Part shown: in pieces, positions 1 to 12,400 of the stretch
Numbering within the stretch: position 1 is the first letter of the stretch
Layout of the letters: the number at the start of each line of letters is the position of its first letter
DNA from: Mesodorylaimus sp. YZB2_4
Taxonomy: Eukaryota; Nematoda; Enoplea; Dorylaimida; Dorylaimidae
DNA: 64,000 nt
NCBI GenBank assembly: GCA_030248295.1
Contig: JASANH010001557.1
Location: forward strand, 1 to 64,000
Direction of reading: 5' to 3'
Program-made: the position numbers and the translations under genes
Notes under the pieces: generated by a model
The model's input: only the letters and a program-made list of their open reading frames with translations
The model's database searches: none
What the model was told of the DNA's origin: nothing

Positions 1-1
1 G

Positions 2-472
2 ATGGAATGGCAGCGGGGACACGACCGCACTCAAGACGAACGAAGTGGTCATCGAAGACATGAAGCAGGAAACGATCGCGAACGAGGACAGGGCGGTCAT
101 GGCGGTCGACGACAGGGAACGAGGGGTGAACGTGGCGAGCGTGACGATCAACCAAGTACAAGCGGGACGCAGCGGCGAGGATCTGGCCATGGGCGCCGAC
201 GATCTCGTCACCGTTCCACTTCCTCGTCCACGTCATCGAGCGACTCCTATTGTCACGAGTGCCATCGACACAGGCGAAGGCAGAGAAGTCGATCAAGGGA
301 CGATAGGCACCATCGGTCAAGCAGGCGTGATGAAGAGCGATCACGGAGGAGAAGATCGAGGTCGTACAGTCGACGAAGGCGAAGTCCAAGCTACCATCGT
401 GACTCAAGGAAACGAAGGGACGATCGGAGCAGAGATAGAAGTCGTAGCGGGCGACGCGGACATCGGCCTTAA
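2..472 (+). CDS. Arginine/serine-rich protein, C-terminal end (partial)
   Basis: An open frame enters from the left edge and stops with TAA at 470-472. It encodes about 156 residues dominated by Arg, Ser, Asp, His and Gly. The first third is rich in RG/RD/ER, a serine run (STSSSTSSSDS) follows, and the last third is a typical RS domain with repeats such as RSRSR, RRRSRSYSRRRRSPSYHRD and DRSRDRSRSGRR. This composition is known from SR splicing factors and SR-related proteins that bind pre-mRNA or spliceosome parts in the nucleus. No RRM or other folded domain lies in the visible part, so the family member cannot be named. The Met at position 2 is probably internal and the gene probably continues to the left. 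The overlapping frame starting at 45 lacks SR character and is a shadow. Confidence 0.6.
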   Translation: MEWQRGHDRTQDERSGHRRHEAGNDRERGQGGHGGRRQGTRGERGERDDQPSTSGTQRRGSGHGRRRSRHRSTSSSTSSSDSYCHECHRHRRRQRSRSRDDRHHRSSRRDEERSRRRRSRSYSRRRRSPSYHRDSRKRRDDRSRDRSRSGRRGHRP

Positions 473-2436
473 GAAGGTGGACGAAGACAGGAAGGAAAGC
501 ACTGGCACGTGAGTGGTGTAGTTTATGTGGGGAGCGCTTAGGCTGATGGGTTTTCCTTTTTTTCTGGGAGTTGGGTTCGCGTTTCTTATGTTGGAACTAA
601 CAATGGGGTTCAGTTTTATGAGTGGAGCCGACGGACTCACCTTGGTGAGGTCCTGGCGGTGTAACAATCTTGGGCATAGAAGAGTTGAAATGGTGACCAA
701 AGGGATGAACGGGTCCCCTGGAGAGAGGCTTTGGAGTGTGGGTGACAGGACCCAGTGTGAAGTTTAGAACTTTTCGAGTGATAAGTGTAGGAGAAATGGG
801 GTCACTGAGTGTGTACAGTTTTGGAAGTGTTCTGACGAAGAGGGTGAATGCCCATGTAATTAGATAACGAGTGAATTTTTTGGTGACAGAGTTATTGGGG
901 GAAGTGATCACGGGGTCGCTTACTAATGTGTGGTGCGAACGAGGTTTTGAGGATATTTTTTCATTTTTTTGGTGTAAGCGTTGCACTCATGGGTTATGTG
1001 TTTACACTAATGTGTGAATAAATGCACCAGCACGGGGAGGAAAGTGTGGTTGGAACTGATTAGGAATGGGTGCACCAGCACTGAGATGTGGTATGAGAGA
1101 TATGGTAGGAAGGAAAGGGATATTTTTATTAGTGTACCAGGGCGGTCAGTGGCGGTAGCACCAGGAGGAAGGTCAATGGGTCAAGGAGAAAAGGTCACAT
1201 CGGGGCAACGAGGTCGGTCGAGGTCAATAAGAAGGGCGACCGAGGGCAGTGGAAGAAATGACGAGGTCAAAAAGAAAGGCAAGACCAACGGGCAACGGAG
1301 GATGGCCGAGAAAGAAGAAGCTTGGGGTCAAGCTTCCCAACGGGGGGGAGTGTGTTGTGAATGTGCCATTCCGGTGCAGTAACCTCACCTTCCCGCCCGT
1401 TTGCGATTCGAATCTGACGAAAACAAACGGATTAGGAGGCGGATTAGTGGCGGCCCGGACGACCAAAACAGGGTCGTAAATTTGGACGGTGGACAATGGT
1501 CGCGGACGGACCAGGTGGACGACAGCCCATCGAGCGGCGATTGCGAGGTCGAGGCCGCAGCGAAAGGCACGTGCGGTGCCTATGCCGAGTGTGGTGAGCC
1601 TGGACGGGGCACGTGCTGCCGTCGGGACATACTCGCCGCCTCAGCATTGGGCCTCGCCGCGACCTCAAGATCAGCGGGTGGCGTCCACGTGCGGCAGACG
1701 CCGACCAACGACCACCTCGGAGGGGATCGAGAACAGCGACTAGGGGGCGCTCGAGGACGAACTAGAGGGCGCTCGTTACCGGTGAAGACCCCGCGAGAGT
1801 GGATGTGATTGGAAGATCTAGGATGATGATGACCCGCCTTCCGGTGCACTGTGCCTGATTTTGTACAGTTTAGTGAGTTCAGTAAGAAGATCGGTATCAG
1901 ATTCAGTCGTTTCGAGTTCGTCTTGTCTTATTGGTTTGTTCGCCTTATTCGCGAGGCGATTGAGGCGACGAGGCGACAAGGCGGTGCAGCGAGGCGAACG
2001 ACTGGACTGGACTGGACTCGAGTGTGTGGCGTTGGGGTTTCAAGTGGTCGAACGGCTTGGGACAAGGGCTTTCTCAAGGCATAGCCCCTGACCGTTGGAG
2101 CGCTTTGGATCAGCTTTGGTTCACGGGTACCAGAGCTGTTGCGTAAGTTGAGTGGTGTGTTTCAACTCGCAGTAGGCTTCTTAGGTGGCCATTAAACATC
2201 TGAGTGGTGGCACCGGGTAACGGTAGGTTCAAGAACAGGTTAGGATAAAACAATGACAAGGTGTAAATAAGCCCGCTGGAAATTTATAACATTGCGGTAT
2301 AGAAGATGCAGTCTCCTTCTGATTTATAGGTCCAACTCCTTGCGTTGAATGACTAAAAACGGTCAACAGCGCAATCCTAATTTCAAATTTCGCGCGCTTT
2401 CGTGGTTTTTCTCGTGCCTACTTTCTCGCTACAGAA
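473..2436. other. Intergenic region, 3' side of the SR-rich gene
   Basis: No gene is supported here. The first 500 bases are presumably 3' UTR. Positions 1140-1350 are purine-rich (AGG/GGTCAA words). Near 1344 a G-run is followed by TGTGTTGTGAATG, and near 2196 there is a GGTGGCACCGGG word. Together these faintly resemble a polypurine tract and primer site around a solo LTR, but I found no paired termini. Overlapping frames in 1400-1850 show no recognisable domain. Confidence 0.4.
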
Positions 2437-5400
2437 ATGTCTGGCGAGTTTGGGCGGCAGAAGCTTGGCCAAACTGGACATCGAAGTCGGTGGGAGTATA
2501 TACGCGCGAAGTGTTAACGATTTCAGAGAAAATTGGTCTTTACTCGAAAATTATCTTTTTCGAAATGATTTGGAAGGAACTGAACGGCGACCTGTTCGCT
2601 TGCGCCTGCAACGACAGCTTGGCGCATTGTATCAGCGAGGACTGTCGTATGGGAAAAGGGATTGCTGTTGCATTCAAACAGAATTTCGGTGGAGTCGACG
2701 ATCTCTTGCGTCAAGTTGCTCTTGGTAAGATTATGCCACCTGGACTGCTGATGTCACCACAGAACAACATGTGCTCATACAAAATTTGCTGGACATAATC
2801 CAGCATCGACCGATCCGACCCTCAGCCCGGATCCCGATCCCGATCCGATCCATGCTCTGGATCGGCCCGATCCGATCCGATCCGGCCGATCCGATCCGAT
2901 CCGATCCAGCCGATCCGATCCTAACCGATCCCAAGCCAAAAACTGTGTCCAAAATTCTGCGCAATCTTTGTTCTTCATTCACTGATTTAAAAAACTCTGA
3001 TTTCAAATCGTTTTACATATCTTAATTGGGCCTTCAGGCCCAATAAGCGGGACTCCAAACAAGCTCGTTTCTTCGCGTGATCCTCAACGACAGGCCAGGA
3101 TCCCGACGATTAGGCATGGGGATTCTGCATAAATAAAGAAAAAAGCACGCTAGCTAGGCTAGTCTGTTTATCGTAGTCTGTAGCAGCTCTGGGGGTGGAA
3201 GCAAAACTGGGGCGTAGCCTGCGGTAGTCGTTTGCCTGTCACGCTAGGTGCGCACTTACGATTAGAGGGGAGAGTTCGACTCTCGCCTGGGTAAAATTAA
3301 TTGTCAATACATGACATATGTTTCCTAACCCCCGATAGTGCTGCATGGTGCCTGGTCAGGAATAAAGCATGACATGACGTGAGCTGGCATGGCTTATCTA
3401 TATATGGCCTGTATCAGAACTACCTATTTTTCAAATCAATTTTCAAATTATCTATAATAATAATTAATTGGAGAAGTTTCAAAAAAGCTGTATGACTGAA
3501 AAAAGCTTCAGTGAGGTGTAAAGGCTCATACGCAAAACACAGAAAAATCCTATCCCAATCGAAATCGCCCTGATCCTGATCCAGCTCCGTTAAGCTATCG
3601 TTAAGCTCCTTATTCACTTCTTCTATTCGCCATTGCATCTGATTTCTCTCTGACCTCTGGAACCCATTAAAAAACTTCACGTACACGATGTCACAGAGAC
3701 AATGATTATGGGAGAGAACTCAAATGTCAGAGGAGTATCGTAAAACAAGTCATACGCGTGTTTTTCAAGCAGGTAATGCGCGGCAAATTTGAAATGCCGA
3801 TCCAGCGGTCGGATCGGATCGGGATCCGATCCACCCCCTGGATCGGCGGATCGGTTCGGCCGGATCGGTGGATCGGTCGATGCTGGGACATAATACAGTC
3901 GGCCTCGGATTATTGCAAAGTTCAGGATGCAACAAGTTCCCATTTTCCGATTTTTAAAAATGACGGTACGTTTTACGTGTATTTCAACCTCGGATAATTG
4001 CAAGTCACCGTGGCGTCCGGATCAGTTGCAATTATTCGAGGTCGACTGTGCCCTAAAGAAACTGTGAGCATTTTATCCTCGACACAAAATCCTGCGCCTG
4101 AAAGGAGTGCAGAAACTGTCTTGCAAATTTCTTCTCTGTCGGAGCAGAATTCTGAGACCTGTGGGAGAGCATGTCCAGGTTGTTGGCCATTCCAAAGACG
4201 ACGATTCGATCCTGAGCTGGTCCGCTGTCAAACAGCAGAAATGGTTCCCGTGCCTACGTAGTCGCATTTTGTGCAGGAATTTTCCAATCCAACCGAGTTT
4301 CGTTATGCTATTCTCTACTTTCCGCTCATAGACGACATGTAGGGAAAAGTGGCTTGACTTTGGACTCGTATGCACTTTCGCTAAGCATCCGCTTTTTTGT
4401 GTAAAAAACGCATTTCCAGGATTGGGCGCCGCTCGATATTTCGCACGGAACCCAAATATATGACCTTGAATTTTGCTTTGTTTCTTCCCTATGTCGCTTT
4501 CTAAAAATTCGAGATGCATTTTTTTCTTGAGATGGAAGCCGATGCGTCGCTCGTTCGTGCTTTATAAGCTAAGAAATCCAATCAGCTTCTTCAATAAGAT
4601 AGCGATAAAAATCGTTGTGTTTCCAAGACTGTGATTGACCATGCAATGCATCATCATCATCATATTTTATTCTTGTGCAAACGCATATGCGCACTAGGAG
4701 CACAAGAAACATAAAACACAACACACATGACACTAAAAATGTGAAAGTGCGAAAAAGAAAAACGACTCCTCTGGCATCAGATGGCTCTGATGCAAAACCT
4801 AGCAAGTGACATTGTGTGTACGCAGGTCATTTTGTTGAGGATAATATGTCCAGGGCATTTTATCCTGGGTCATTTTGCACCTGGACAATTTGTTCCGGAT
4901 ATTTTGTCGTCGTTATGACCCTCCAGTGTCTTGTCCTTGCAGTAGTGGGGCCATCCCGAAGGTTGCCTCCCCCTCCCCGAAACGTTTAGAGAATGCTTTT
5001 TTCACTTTTTTATTCGTTTTTTTCATTCACCCCACCCTGAGTAGCTTGCAAATATAGAGCCAAATAGTCTATTTCCTTCAATGATTTGAAGTGCAAGTAT
5101 TCATCATAGCATTCCAAATCAGGCTCAAGCGCCCCAAAAATGCGTAGAGTCAGTCATTAATCACCAAATAAATCACGCTTCCTTACTTTCTCTCAGCTCG
5201 ATCATCTCCCTCTCAAGCATTCCCTTTCTCTCCTGAAATATCTTTACAACCTTCAATTCACAGCCATTTTTGATCGAAATCGGATTCGGGGGGGGGGGGG
5301 GTCAAATTTTGAAGATACAAGCTTTTTTTTGACCAGTAGTGCGCGCTCAAGTCCACAAAACTTGTCTTGTTTCGTGGTTCGTTCCCGATTCATCAGGATC

Positions 5401-6201
5401 TGTATTCTCAATTGAAGGCACAGTTCTTGGAGGTGTCAACAAAATAAAAATTCGATGTTTCGAATTAGAAAACGCGTCGACAAGCTCAAGAAAGCACAAA
5501 ATGCATTTTCACAAATGCGTTGGAAACGGGTTGGCTGAAGTGGCCGACCATTTTTGAGGGGGTTGGGCCAGGATCGACCGACATGCCAATCCGACTGCTG
5601 GATCGGCAGCTAAAATTTTACGCGCTTTATCTGCAGGAAAATGATGAGGTTGGGCTTAGTGTAACAAAAAATCCCGATTTTCGGCATTCAATCCCACTGT
5701 AGGCGCTGGTTGATTCTTTTATGTCCTTTGGAGTGGTCTAGCAGAGAATGACAGCGGGTAGCAGCAGGTTTTGAGGACGCAGTGCTAAACACGTTATCCC
5801 CATCAATCTTTCATTTTTCAAAGCGGATCGGGTCGGTCGATGCTGGGGTCAGTTTTAGGAAGATATCGAGGCCGATATCAGGAGTTTATGGCCCAAATAC
5901 ATATGATTTCCTTATTTCAGGTGCCAAAATGGGCAGGGTTGCAATCCTGGAACGGGATGGTCGTTACATTTACAATTTGATCACTAAGAAACGCGTCTAC
6001 GACAAGCCCGCCTATCCGAATTTACGGTCTAGCGTGGAGGCCATGCGCGAACACGCACTGCAGCACCAGGTCACTCGCATCAGCATGCCACGAATCGGGT
6101 GCGGCTTGGACGGGCTGTCCTGGCCGACAGTGAGCGCCATGTTGAGGGACGTGTTCGCCGACACTGACATCGAAATTAATGTCTACACTTTAGGAAAATA
6201 A
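2437..6201 (+). CDS. OARD1: ADP-ribose glycohydrolase OARD1/TARG1 (macrodomain)
   Basis: Two conserved parts are separated by a 3.2 kb intron (2725-5920). The first carries [20 protein letters not shown] then [18 protein letters not shown]. The second (5921-6201) carries [23 protein letters not shown] and [13 protein letters not shown], ending NVYTLGK. These match human OARD1 (152 aa) nearly end to end. OARD1 removes ADP-ribose from glutamate/aspartate of proteins and deacylates O-acyl-ADP-ribose. The catalytic Lys (K84 in human, here in DKPAY) and Asp (D125, here in GCGLDG) are both present. The start is uncertain. ATG 2437 after a TTTCTCGCTACAG site, with a 41-bp intron 2486-2526, gives 175 aa in frame; ATG 2565 gives a shorter N-terminus. 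The gene converges on Sulf, about 270 bp away. The identity is near certain. Confidence 0.9.
2800..3886. mobile_element. hAT-like non-autonomous DNA transposon (family 1, copy 1)
   Basis: This 1,087-bp insertion in the OARD1 intron has perfect 17-bp terminal inverted repeats: CCAGCATCGACCGATCC at 2800 and GGATCGGTCGATGCTGG ending at 3886. A perfect 8-bp target duplication, GACATAAT, flanks it at 2792-2799 and 3887-3894. Eight-base duplications are typical of hAT elements (P elements also make them). GATCCGATCC-type minisatellite lies just inside both ends (2805-2930, 3795-3870). It encodes no transposase. A tRNA-derived SINE is nested at about 3190-3375. Confidence 0.85.
3190..3375 (+). repeat. 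tRNA-derived SINE, family A (nested in the transposon)
   Basis: An A-box-like stretch (GGCGTAGCCTGCGGTAG), 'GTGCGCACTTACGATTAGAG', a B box (GAGTTCGACTCTC) and CCTGGGTAAAA are followed by a conserved tail: TTCCTAACC, GTGCTGCATGGTGCCTGG, AGGAATAAAGCATGACATGA. The same head and tail recur at about 11208, 34693 and 51264. Confidence 0.65.
4825..4910. repeat. Degenerate ATTTTGTCC-type short repeat
   Basis: Within the OARD1 intron, units of the type CATTTTGT / TATGTCCAGG / CATTTTATCCTGG / CATTTTGCACCTGG / CAATTTGTTCC recur about every 15-20 bases. They recall the cleaner TTCGTCCCC array at 62886-63020. No function is evident. Confidence 0.4.
5569..5846. mobile_element. Degenerate hAT-like element (family 1, copy 3)
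   Basis: The left end CCAGGATCGACCGACATGCC and right end GGATCGGGTCGGTCGATGCTGG-like sequence resemble the termini of the element at 2800-3886. The interior at 5590-5670 (CTGGATCGGCAGCTAAAATT onward) is an inverted match to 3730-3805. No clear 8-bp target duplication was found, so the ends are approximate. It lies just 5' of the second OARD1 exon. Confidence 0.5.
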
Positions 6202-6471
6202 GAATGCACTTTTTCTTCTGTTTACATTTTCGCATGCTTGACACTTTTTTCCAAGCGGATGTTTAGTCTTCGTCGCTCGGTCTCCTGTACGCCTTCTCAA
6301 AGCCTTACGTGAACATTTCATACTGTAATTGCGAATACGAAATGAAAAACTTCAAAACGTAAAAATCACAAAAAAACGGCCTAAAAATACTTGTTTACAA
6401 AGATCGTCCTAAAATACAATATGACAACAAAAACCAACTCGTAAGAATACGAGCATGAAAGCTGACACAAA

Positions 6472-9400
6472 TCAGGCCACGCCATACCTCTCGCACTCGA
6501 CACTGCCTCGACACGTCCTCAGTTTGTCCAGCTGAGCACTCAGTTGCTCGATGACGCCAACACTCAACTCGTAGACCACATTGTTTAACTATAAACACAG
6601 GAATATGGTCAGCGGAGTCCACATTGCACTCACAAGTCGGTGCTTTTGGTGTGACAACCTCAGGACTGGCCCCGTCAAGCGCACCAGAGTCCTGCATGTG
6701 TACCCAAACCCGTACCCGTACCCACCCATACCCGGCGGGTACGGGTACGGGTTTGGGTAAGGGTCGCCGGGTACGGGTATCCGCTCTTGTTTAATTCTTT
6801 TATTCGTATTTTTGACAGAGCTGCAAATTTGGATCTTTGTGCATTTTGTGACTGTTTTTAGCGAAACAGTTCTGATGTCTGCTATATTGAGGCTAGTTTT
6901 TTCGACTGTTGATATGGATATCCATGTCTATATCTAATCGGTATCGATATCATTTGACATAGCGATATCGAAATCATATCCATACCCATATCTTTTGGGG
7001 TCTGCATATCAACTATCTGTTTTCGTGAAGGGCGTGACATAGAGCATCTTCAGTTAGAAAACTTTAAAACAAGGTAGAAGAAAAGATGAACGAGTATTTC
7101 GAGCTTCTAACGATAAGAGGCGACCAGGAAGAGTCCATACTTGTATATGACAGATTTGCACCAGTGCAGCAACACTGACCCTTTGCAGGATCCAAGTCTT
7201 TTTTACTCTAAAGTCAGCGGGTCCTTAGATTAGGACAGCAGTGTCGCTGTGATGTTGGATAGGACTTTCTTGTATGGATGCTCTGCGACTCACCTTCAGA
7301 CACGTCTATTCTAATCGTGAAACTGTCTCCTCCACACAAACTAGCTTGTTTTGTAGTAGTACAGCTACAGTAGTTGTTGTTGATCTCTGTGTACAAGCTA
7401 CACTAGCGCGTTTGGTAGACTACATGCATTGGTCACCTTTGGGTCATAGGTCAGCCATACCTGCAAAAAATGCCTTCAGCTAAACATCTTAAACAAGCAT
7501 TCCTTGTCAAGTTGAACTTCGTTACTCTCTGCGAAATGAGTGCAGTTTCATTAAGGGTTTAGATTGTCTTGTTGTCAGCTCCAGGCATTTCAGTTTAGAT
7601 TGAGATGTCTATTTCCAGAAGAACAAAAGAAACCAATACACTACTAAAAAATACATGATTCAGGCTTTTAGCGCTAAAGCATTTGGCTCTGATTACTGCT
7701 TCAAGAAAGTCTTTTATGGAAATCGATCGAGTTTCGTTGAAAACTCTGGTTTTCTGGAATTATTTTCATGAATTTTCTGTTTTTGCACTACATTCGAACA
7801 TTTATCGAAAAACTGGGTATGGGTACGGGTGAATTTTTTGAAAAATTACGGGCATGGGTATGGGTAAGGTGCACCGGGTACGGGTAAGGAGGTCGTCCAG
7901 CGGGGTGCACCGGGTACGGGTAAGGAGGTCGTCCAGCGGGTACGGGTAGGGTACGATTTTCATACCCGTGCAGGACCCTGAAGCGCACACAACCTGCTCA
8001 TATGAACCTTCGAGCAGTCCCGGCCTCTCGCTATGGTGGAAGGTGCGCGATGGCCCAAAGCTACGTATTTGACTGTTCTTCGGTGTCATCTCAGGCACTT
8101 GCATCAGTCTCAAATATGGATCCTATCCCAACCCACATGACTAGGGACCCTCAGGAAGTGTCGTCACCCAGGTCTCACTCCACACATTCCACCACCCTCA
8201 CCTGATATTTGTCTTTGGTAATATCGTAAAAGCTGATGAAACCGGTCACGAACTCGCAGTATAGAAAATTATGGGTGGCATTGACCGTTCTCAAGCACCA
8301 GTACGTATTATTATTGGAATTCTGGCAAAAGCAGAACGGTCCCAACGTCCAATAGGGGGGCGTCTTCCAATGACTGTTATCGTGCGTGAAACAATTCAAA
8401 TTGGGAACATTGCAATAAGACTTGGCTGCCTGCGACTCCTCGTTCCGTCGTCGACCATGACGTTCACTTTTCTTATTCCCACCTTGCAATTTCCTCTTCC
8501 TCGCCCTCTCTCGTCGACGTTCTTCGGCATATGCCAATAGCTCTGCATCGGAGATGGTCGGCGACGGCAGATCCGAGTCTTGGGCTCGTCTATAATTGAA
8601 CGTTCGACATCGAAACATCGGACAACTAGCGCATGTTTACACTCTCACCTGAGAGGGTGACTCCTCGCTGACGCCTCGCAACTGCACGCATCCTCACTCG
8701 GCTGCTCGTCCTCGTACCGACTCCTGTCACCCTGCCCATCGCCTTCGTCAGTCGACGCCCAGAACGCAGGTTCTCTCGGCAGCAATCCTCCTTGCTCCAC
8801 TGGACGCCCCGCTTTCAGGTGTTTCCGCACGCCCTGCTCAACAAAATCCATCATTTTAGGGATTAAGCACAATTAAGCCCAATAACGATCCATGAGATCA
8901 ACCAGGCCCCTTCTCCTTACCTTCAGTTCCTGCAATCGAGTCCTCAAATTTCGAATCCTATCGTCCACTTTGTACTTTTGCTGCAACCAGTTGTCGTAGT
9001 TATTATAAATCTCAGGTCGGCAATGCACAGTGTGGTTGTCGAATAAGGAGCACCCACGAACCAGCACCGCACCTAAAATCATCCCATCTGACATCAGCCT
9101 CCACCACAAACCACTCGTACTTACCCCTCGTGCCGGGCCGCTGCTGTCTGCTGGGCCCGTTTCCATTCCGTCGATGCTTCGAGTGCCTGACACGATGCCG
9201 ACTTCGATGATCCAAGGTCGAATTCGTGCTCCTGCGCACGCGAACCGACTCGACATAACTTCCATTCGTGCACTCCTCATTCTCCCCAAAATAAGTCTCC
9301 GAGCCATTTCTATTTTCTTCATTCTAAAACGAAAAAGCAGTTTTTAGAAATATTAATATCAAGAAATAGAAACCATTGAAAACATGAGCCCCGAGTGGGA

Positions 9401-12400
9401 GTCGAACCTGCACCAGTGTGCTATATGGAACCTCCCACAATTGCGCAAGCCCGCCAATGATATTTGGAAAAAATGCGATCAGATGTACGAACCACGCCCT
9501 GCCATCTTCCCCCCCCCCCCCATTCGAACAGACTGCATTGCGGAAGCTATCGTCCGGTGCGGATGGTCTTACAACCCACCAGGCGGGCCCCCTAGTCGTA
9601 GGAGACTATACGGGTTGCAGACTCGCCCCAAGACTGTATCGAGCTGCCAGCTACGGCCCCCCTGGCAGCCAAATACACTCACCTCAAGCACAGTATGGAA
9701 AAATTCGTCCTCCCAACTTTCCAATTGCTCTTCGGACACGTGCGCCACTTGGCCATTGTCCATCGTGTGCTCCCATTCCAACAAGGACAACTCCTCCGCG
9801 GCGACTGTCGGCGCACTCGACTGCCGTGAGTCCATCAACTCCTCCGATTCATCGTACCCAACTGCACGACGCGGCCGATCTGAAATGACAACATTCGAAA
9901 AAAACCATTCCTCAAACTGCAGTGCTCCAGCATCGATCGACCCACCGAACTGACGACCCAACCTTGCTTTCTGTCCTGATGTACTTCTTCCGTTGATGGG
10001 CACCCGCAGTCAGGACGGACGGATTGGAGGATATTTTAGCCCGAGGCGGGTCTCCAAAATAACGATCTGACATATCACAGCTTGGGTCGGTCCCCCCCTC
10101 CAAACTGATCCAGCCCAGTTCGGCCATGTCGATCGATGCTGGACAGTGCTTCCAGCCAGGCTTTGCATGCTTCAGCTAAATCTCACTAGAAACCTAATCC
10201 ATTAATCGATCCTGACAAATCGATTAACGAGACTTATTCAATAACCCATCAATCGTACTTACGCCTTCTCCGCAATCTTTTCCTGCCTCTGCTCGTCCTC
10301 TCATTCTCCACGCAAGAGCACTCATTTTCCACTCGCACTTTGCCACGACACTTGAAAATACGCCATCGTCCAATCTCGTTCCGTCGACACTCCCACTGCT
10401 GAACCTCAAACGTCTGCTCATTCCCCTCATTCATTGCCAGCACGACCACTCTCACCTGCATGGCTTTACACGGCGCTCTGTATTGCGGCCTATCGCACTC
10501 GTTCTGAATCCGCATATCCTTGCTGTATTTCTCTTTTTGACGTTGTAGTCGTTCACGAAGACGAAGCAATTTTGGACGAAGCCTAAAAACAAAAACCCAA
10601 TCTGAAATCTGAAGCTAGTTTCGACGAGACAAAGAATTCAGCTGATGGAAATCCAAACTGAAACTACCACCATGGTTTTTTTGCTGATAACCATTGTCTA
10701 AAACCATATTTTACGCTGCAAAGGTAAGTGCCGAGCCAATGTGCCCATTTTGACCATGGCCAAATCCTGGTTTAGCCTCAACTCGGGTCTCGTCTCCGTC
10801 AGGACAGAAATGCTACCTGATTGCTGATGCGGATAAAATATGCTTTCGGAGAAGAACATGAACGTCAAAATCAGGCGGACGGGACATCTACATGTCCATT
10901 AGAAACCCACTATCAGACCCTTACCAGACGATGAGTCCCCCTTCAACCCACGCTTACCCTCTTTCCACAAGAATCGTATGCCGCCACTCGGTCGCCTTCG
11001 ACTGTCTCCTGCAACACAAGGGTCCTTAGTCCATGCTACCCTCGACCTAGCCAGCCTTGCTCGTTTCGTACTTGACCAAGGGCAGGATAGATCTGCCGTC
11101 CATGTGCTCAGGTGTCGACACGCCCGCCGCGTCTAGGATCGTGGGTGCAATATCGATGTTGGCCACTGGTTGCCATAAGCTGAAACGGAAAATCCTCTCA
11201 CTTCGAGCCCGGGTCGTGGCCTAGCGGGTTAAGGCGTGTCCCTCAGGTTGGGTGCGCACTTACATGGGAGGGTTCGACTCCTAACTGGGTAAAAAATTAT
11301 TGTGAAGTGTGTTCCTTAGCCCTTGAGTGCGCTGTTTGGTGCAAAGTATGACACGACATCACCTACACCCTCAAAACCCAACTTCGACTCACCTCAATCC
11401 ACGACCCACACCAGGTCCTCGAATAAAATAGGGTACTTTCAAATCGAATTCATAGGGCATCATTTTGCCTTTAATCAAACCGAATTGTCCCAAATGATAA
11501 CCATGATCCGACGTGAACACAATGTATGTATTCTCTAATTCGCCCGAATCACGCAATTCTTCGTACACCTACATAAAAACCGTTTTTTTCAGGAGGTCCA
11601 TATTCCAACTTCGACCCCCCCCCCCCCCCGACTCACCCTCTGCACGGCATCATCGACCGAAAGTAGTGTTTGTAATCGCCTGAAACAAAAAATCTAATCA
11701 ACCGAAAAACCCTCTTTTCAAAACCTGATACCTTTGATGTAGAAAATCAGTGAATGCCACGTGCACCGGTTCCATTTTTCCAGTATGCTGCAAAATCCAT
11801 TGCTTATCCGGATTCGGTGCATAGTTCCAACTCGGTGTCCTAAAAAAACAGTAACTTTTACTCCTAAATTAAAAAAAACCATGGAATTCTACCTGTGCGT
11901 AGTCACATTATTGAAAAGCGAGCTATAATGAGGCGCCGGATCTTCGGGTCCGTGCGGAGCCGGAAAACTCAAAACGGCCAAAAATGGTTTATCTCGATGA
12001 TGAAGTAAAGAATGACGCAAAAATGTAATCGTATCATTGACTACTAAATCGGTGAAATAATCCGTGTCGTAATTATCCTACAAAAAAATTGAAAAATTTT
12101 TTAAAATTTAAAGGAAATTACGCGACTTACACCGTGTTTTATGCGAACTCCGTTAAAATTGACTGTATAATTATAAAAACGAGAATTCTTCACCAAGCCC
12201 ATCCATTCTGTCCAACCAACGGGCACATAAGATCCGTTGTATTCGTTCAAATATTTGCCAAAATAACCTGAAAATTCTTAAGTTATTATAAACCACAATC
12301 GGCCTGTTTTCTGACTCGCCTGTCCGATATCCTGCTTTTTGCAAATAAGCACCGATTGACCGCGGTTCGTGCAACGAAATCCACCAATGGCCAGTACAAT

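Noticed and set aside
1401-1808. 135-codon open frame with many Cys, Gly and Arg
   Set aside because: It has no domain, lies in GC-rich sequence where long frames arise by chance, and two other frames are open over the same span.
1340-2220. Possible solo LTR with a polypurine tract and primer-binding-like site
   Set aside because: A G-run before TGTGTTGTG and a GGTGGCACCGGG word are suggestive, but I found no matching LTR termini, no target duplication and no gag/pol remnants.
9384-9953. 189-codon plus-strand frame in the Sulf gene
   Set aside because: It is antisense to a Sulf exon (9683-9879) and an intron containing a repeat; no domain is seen.
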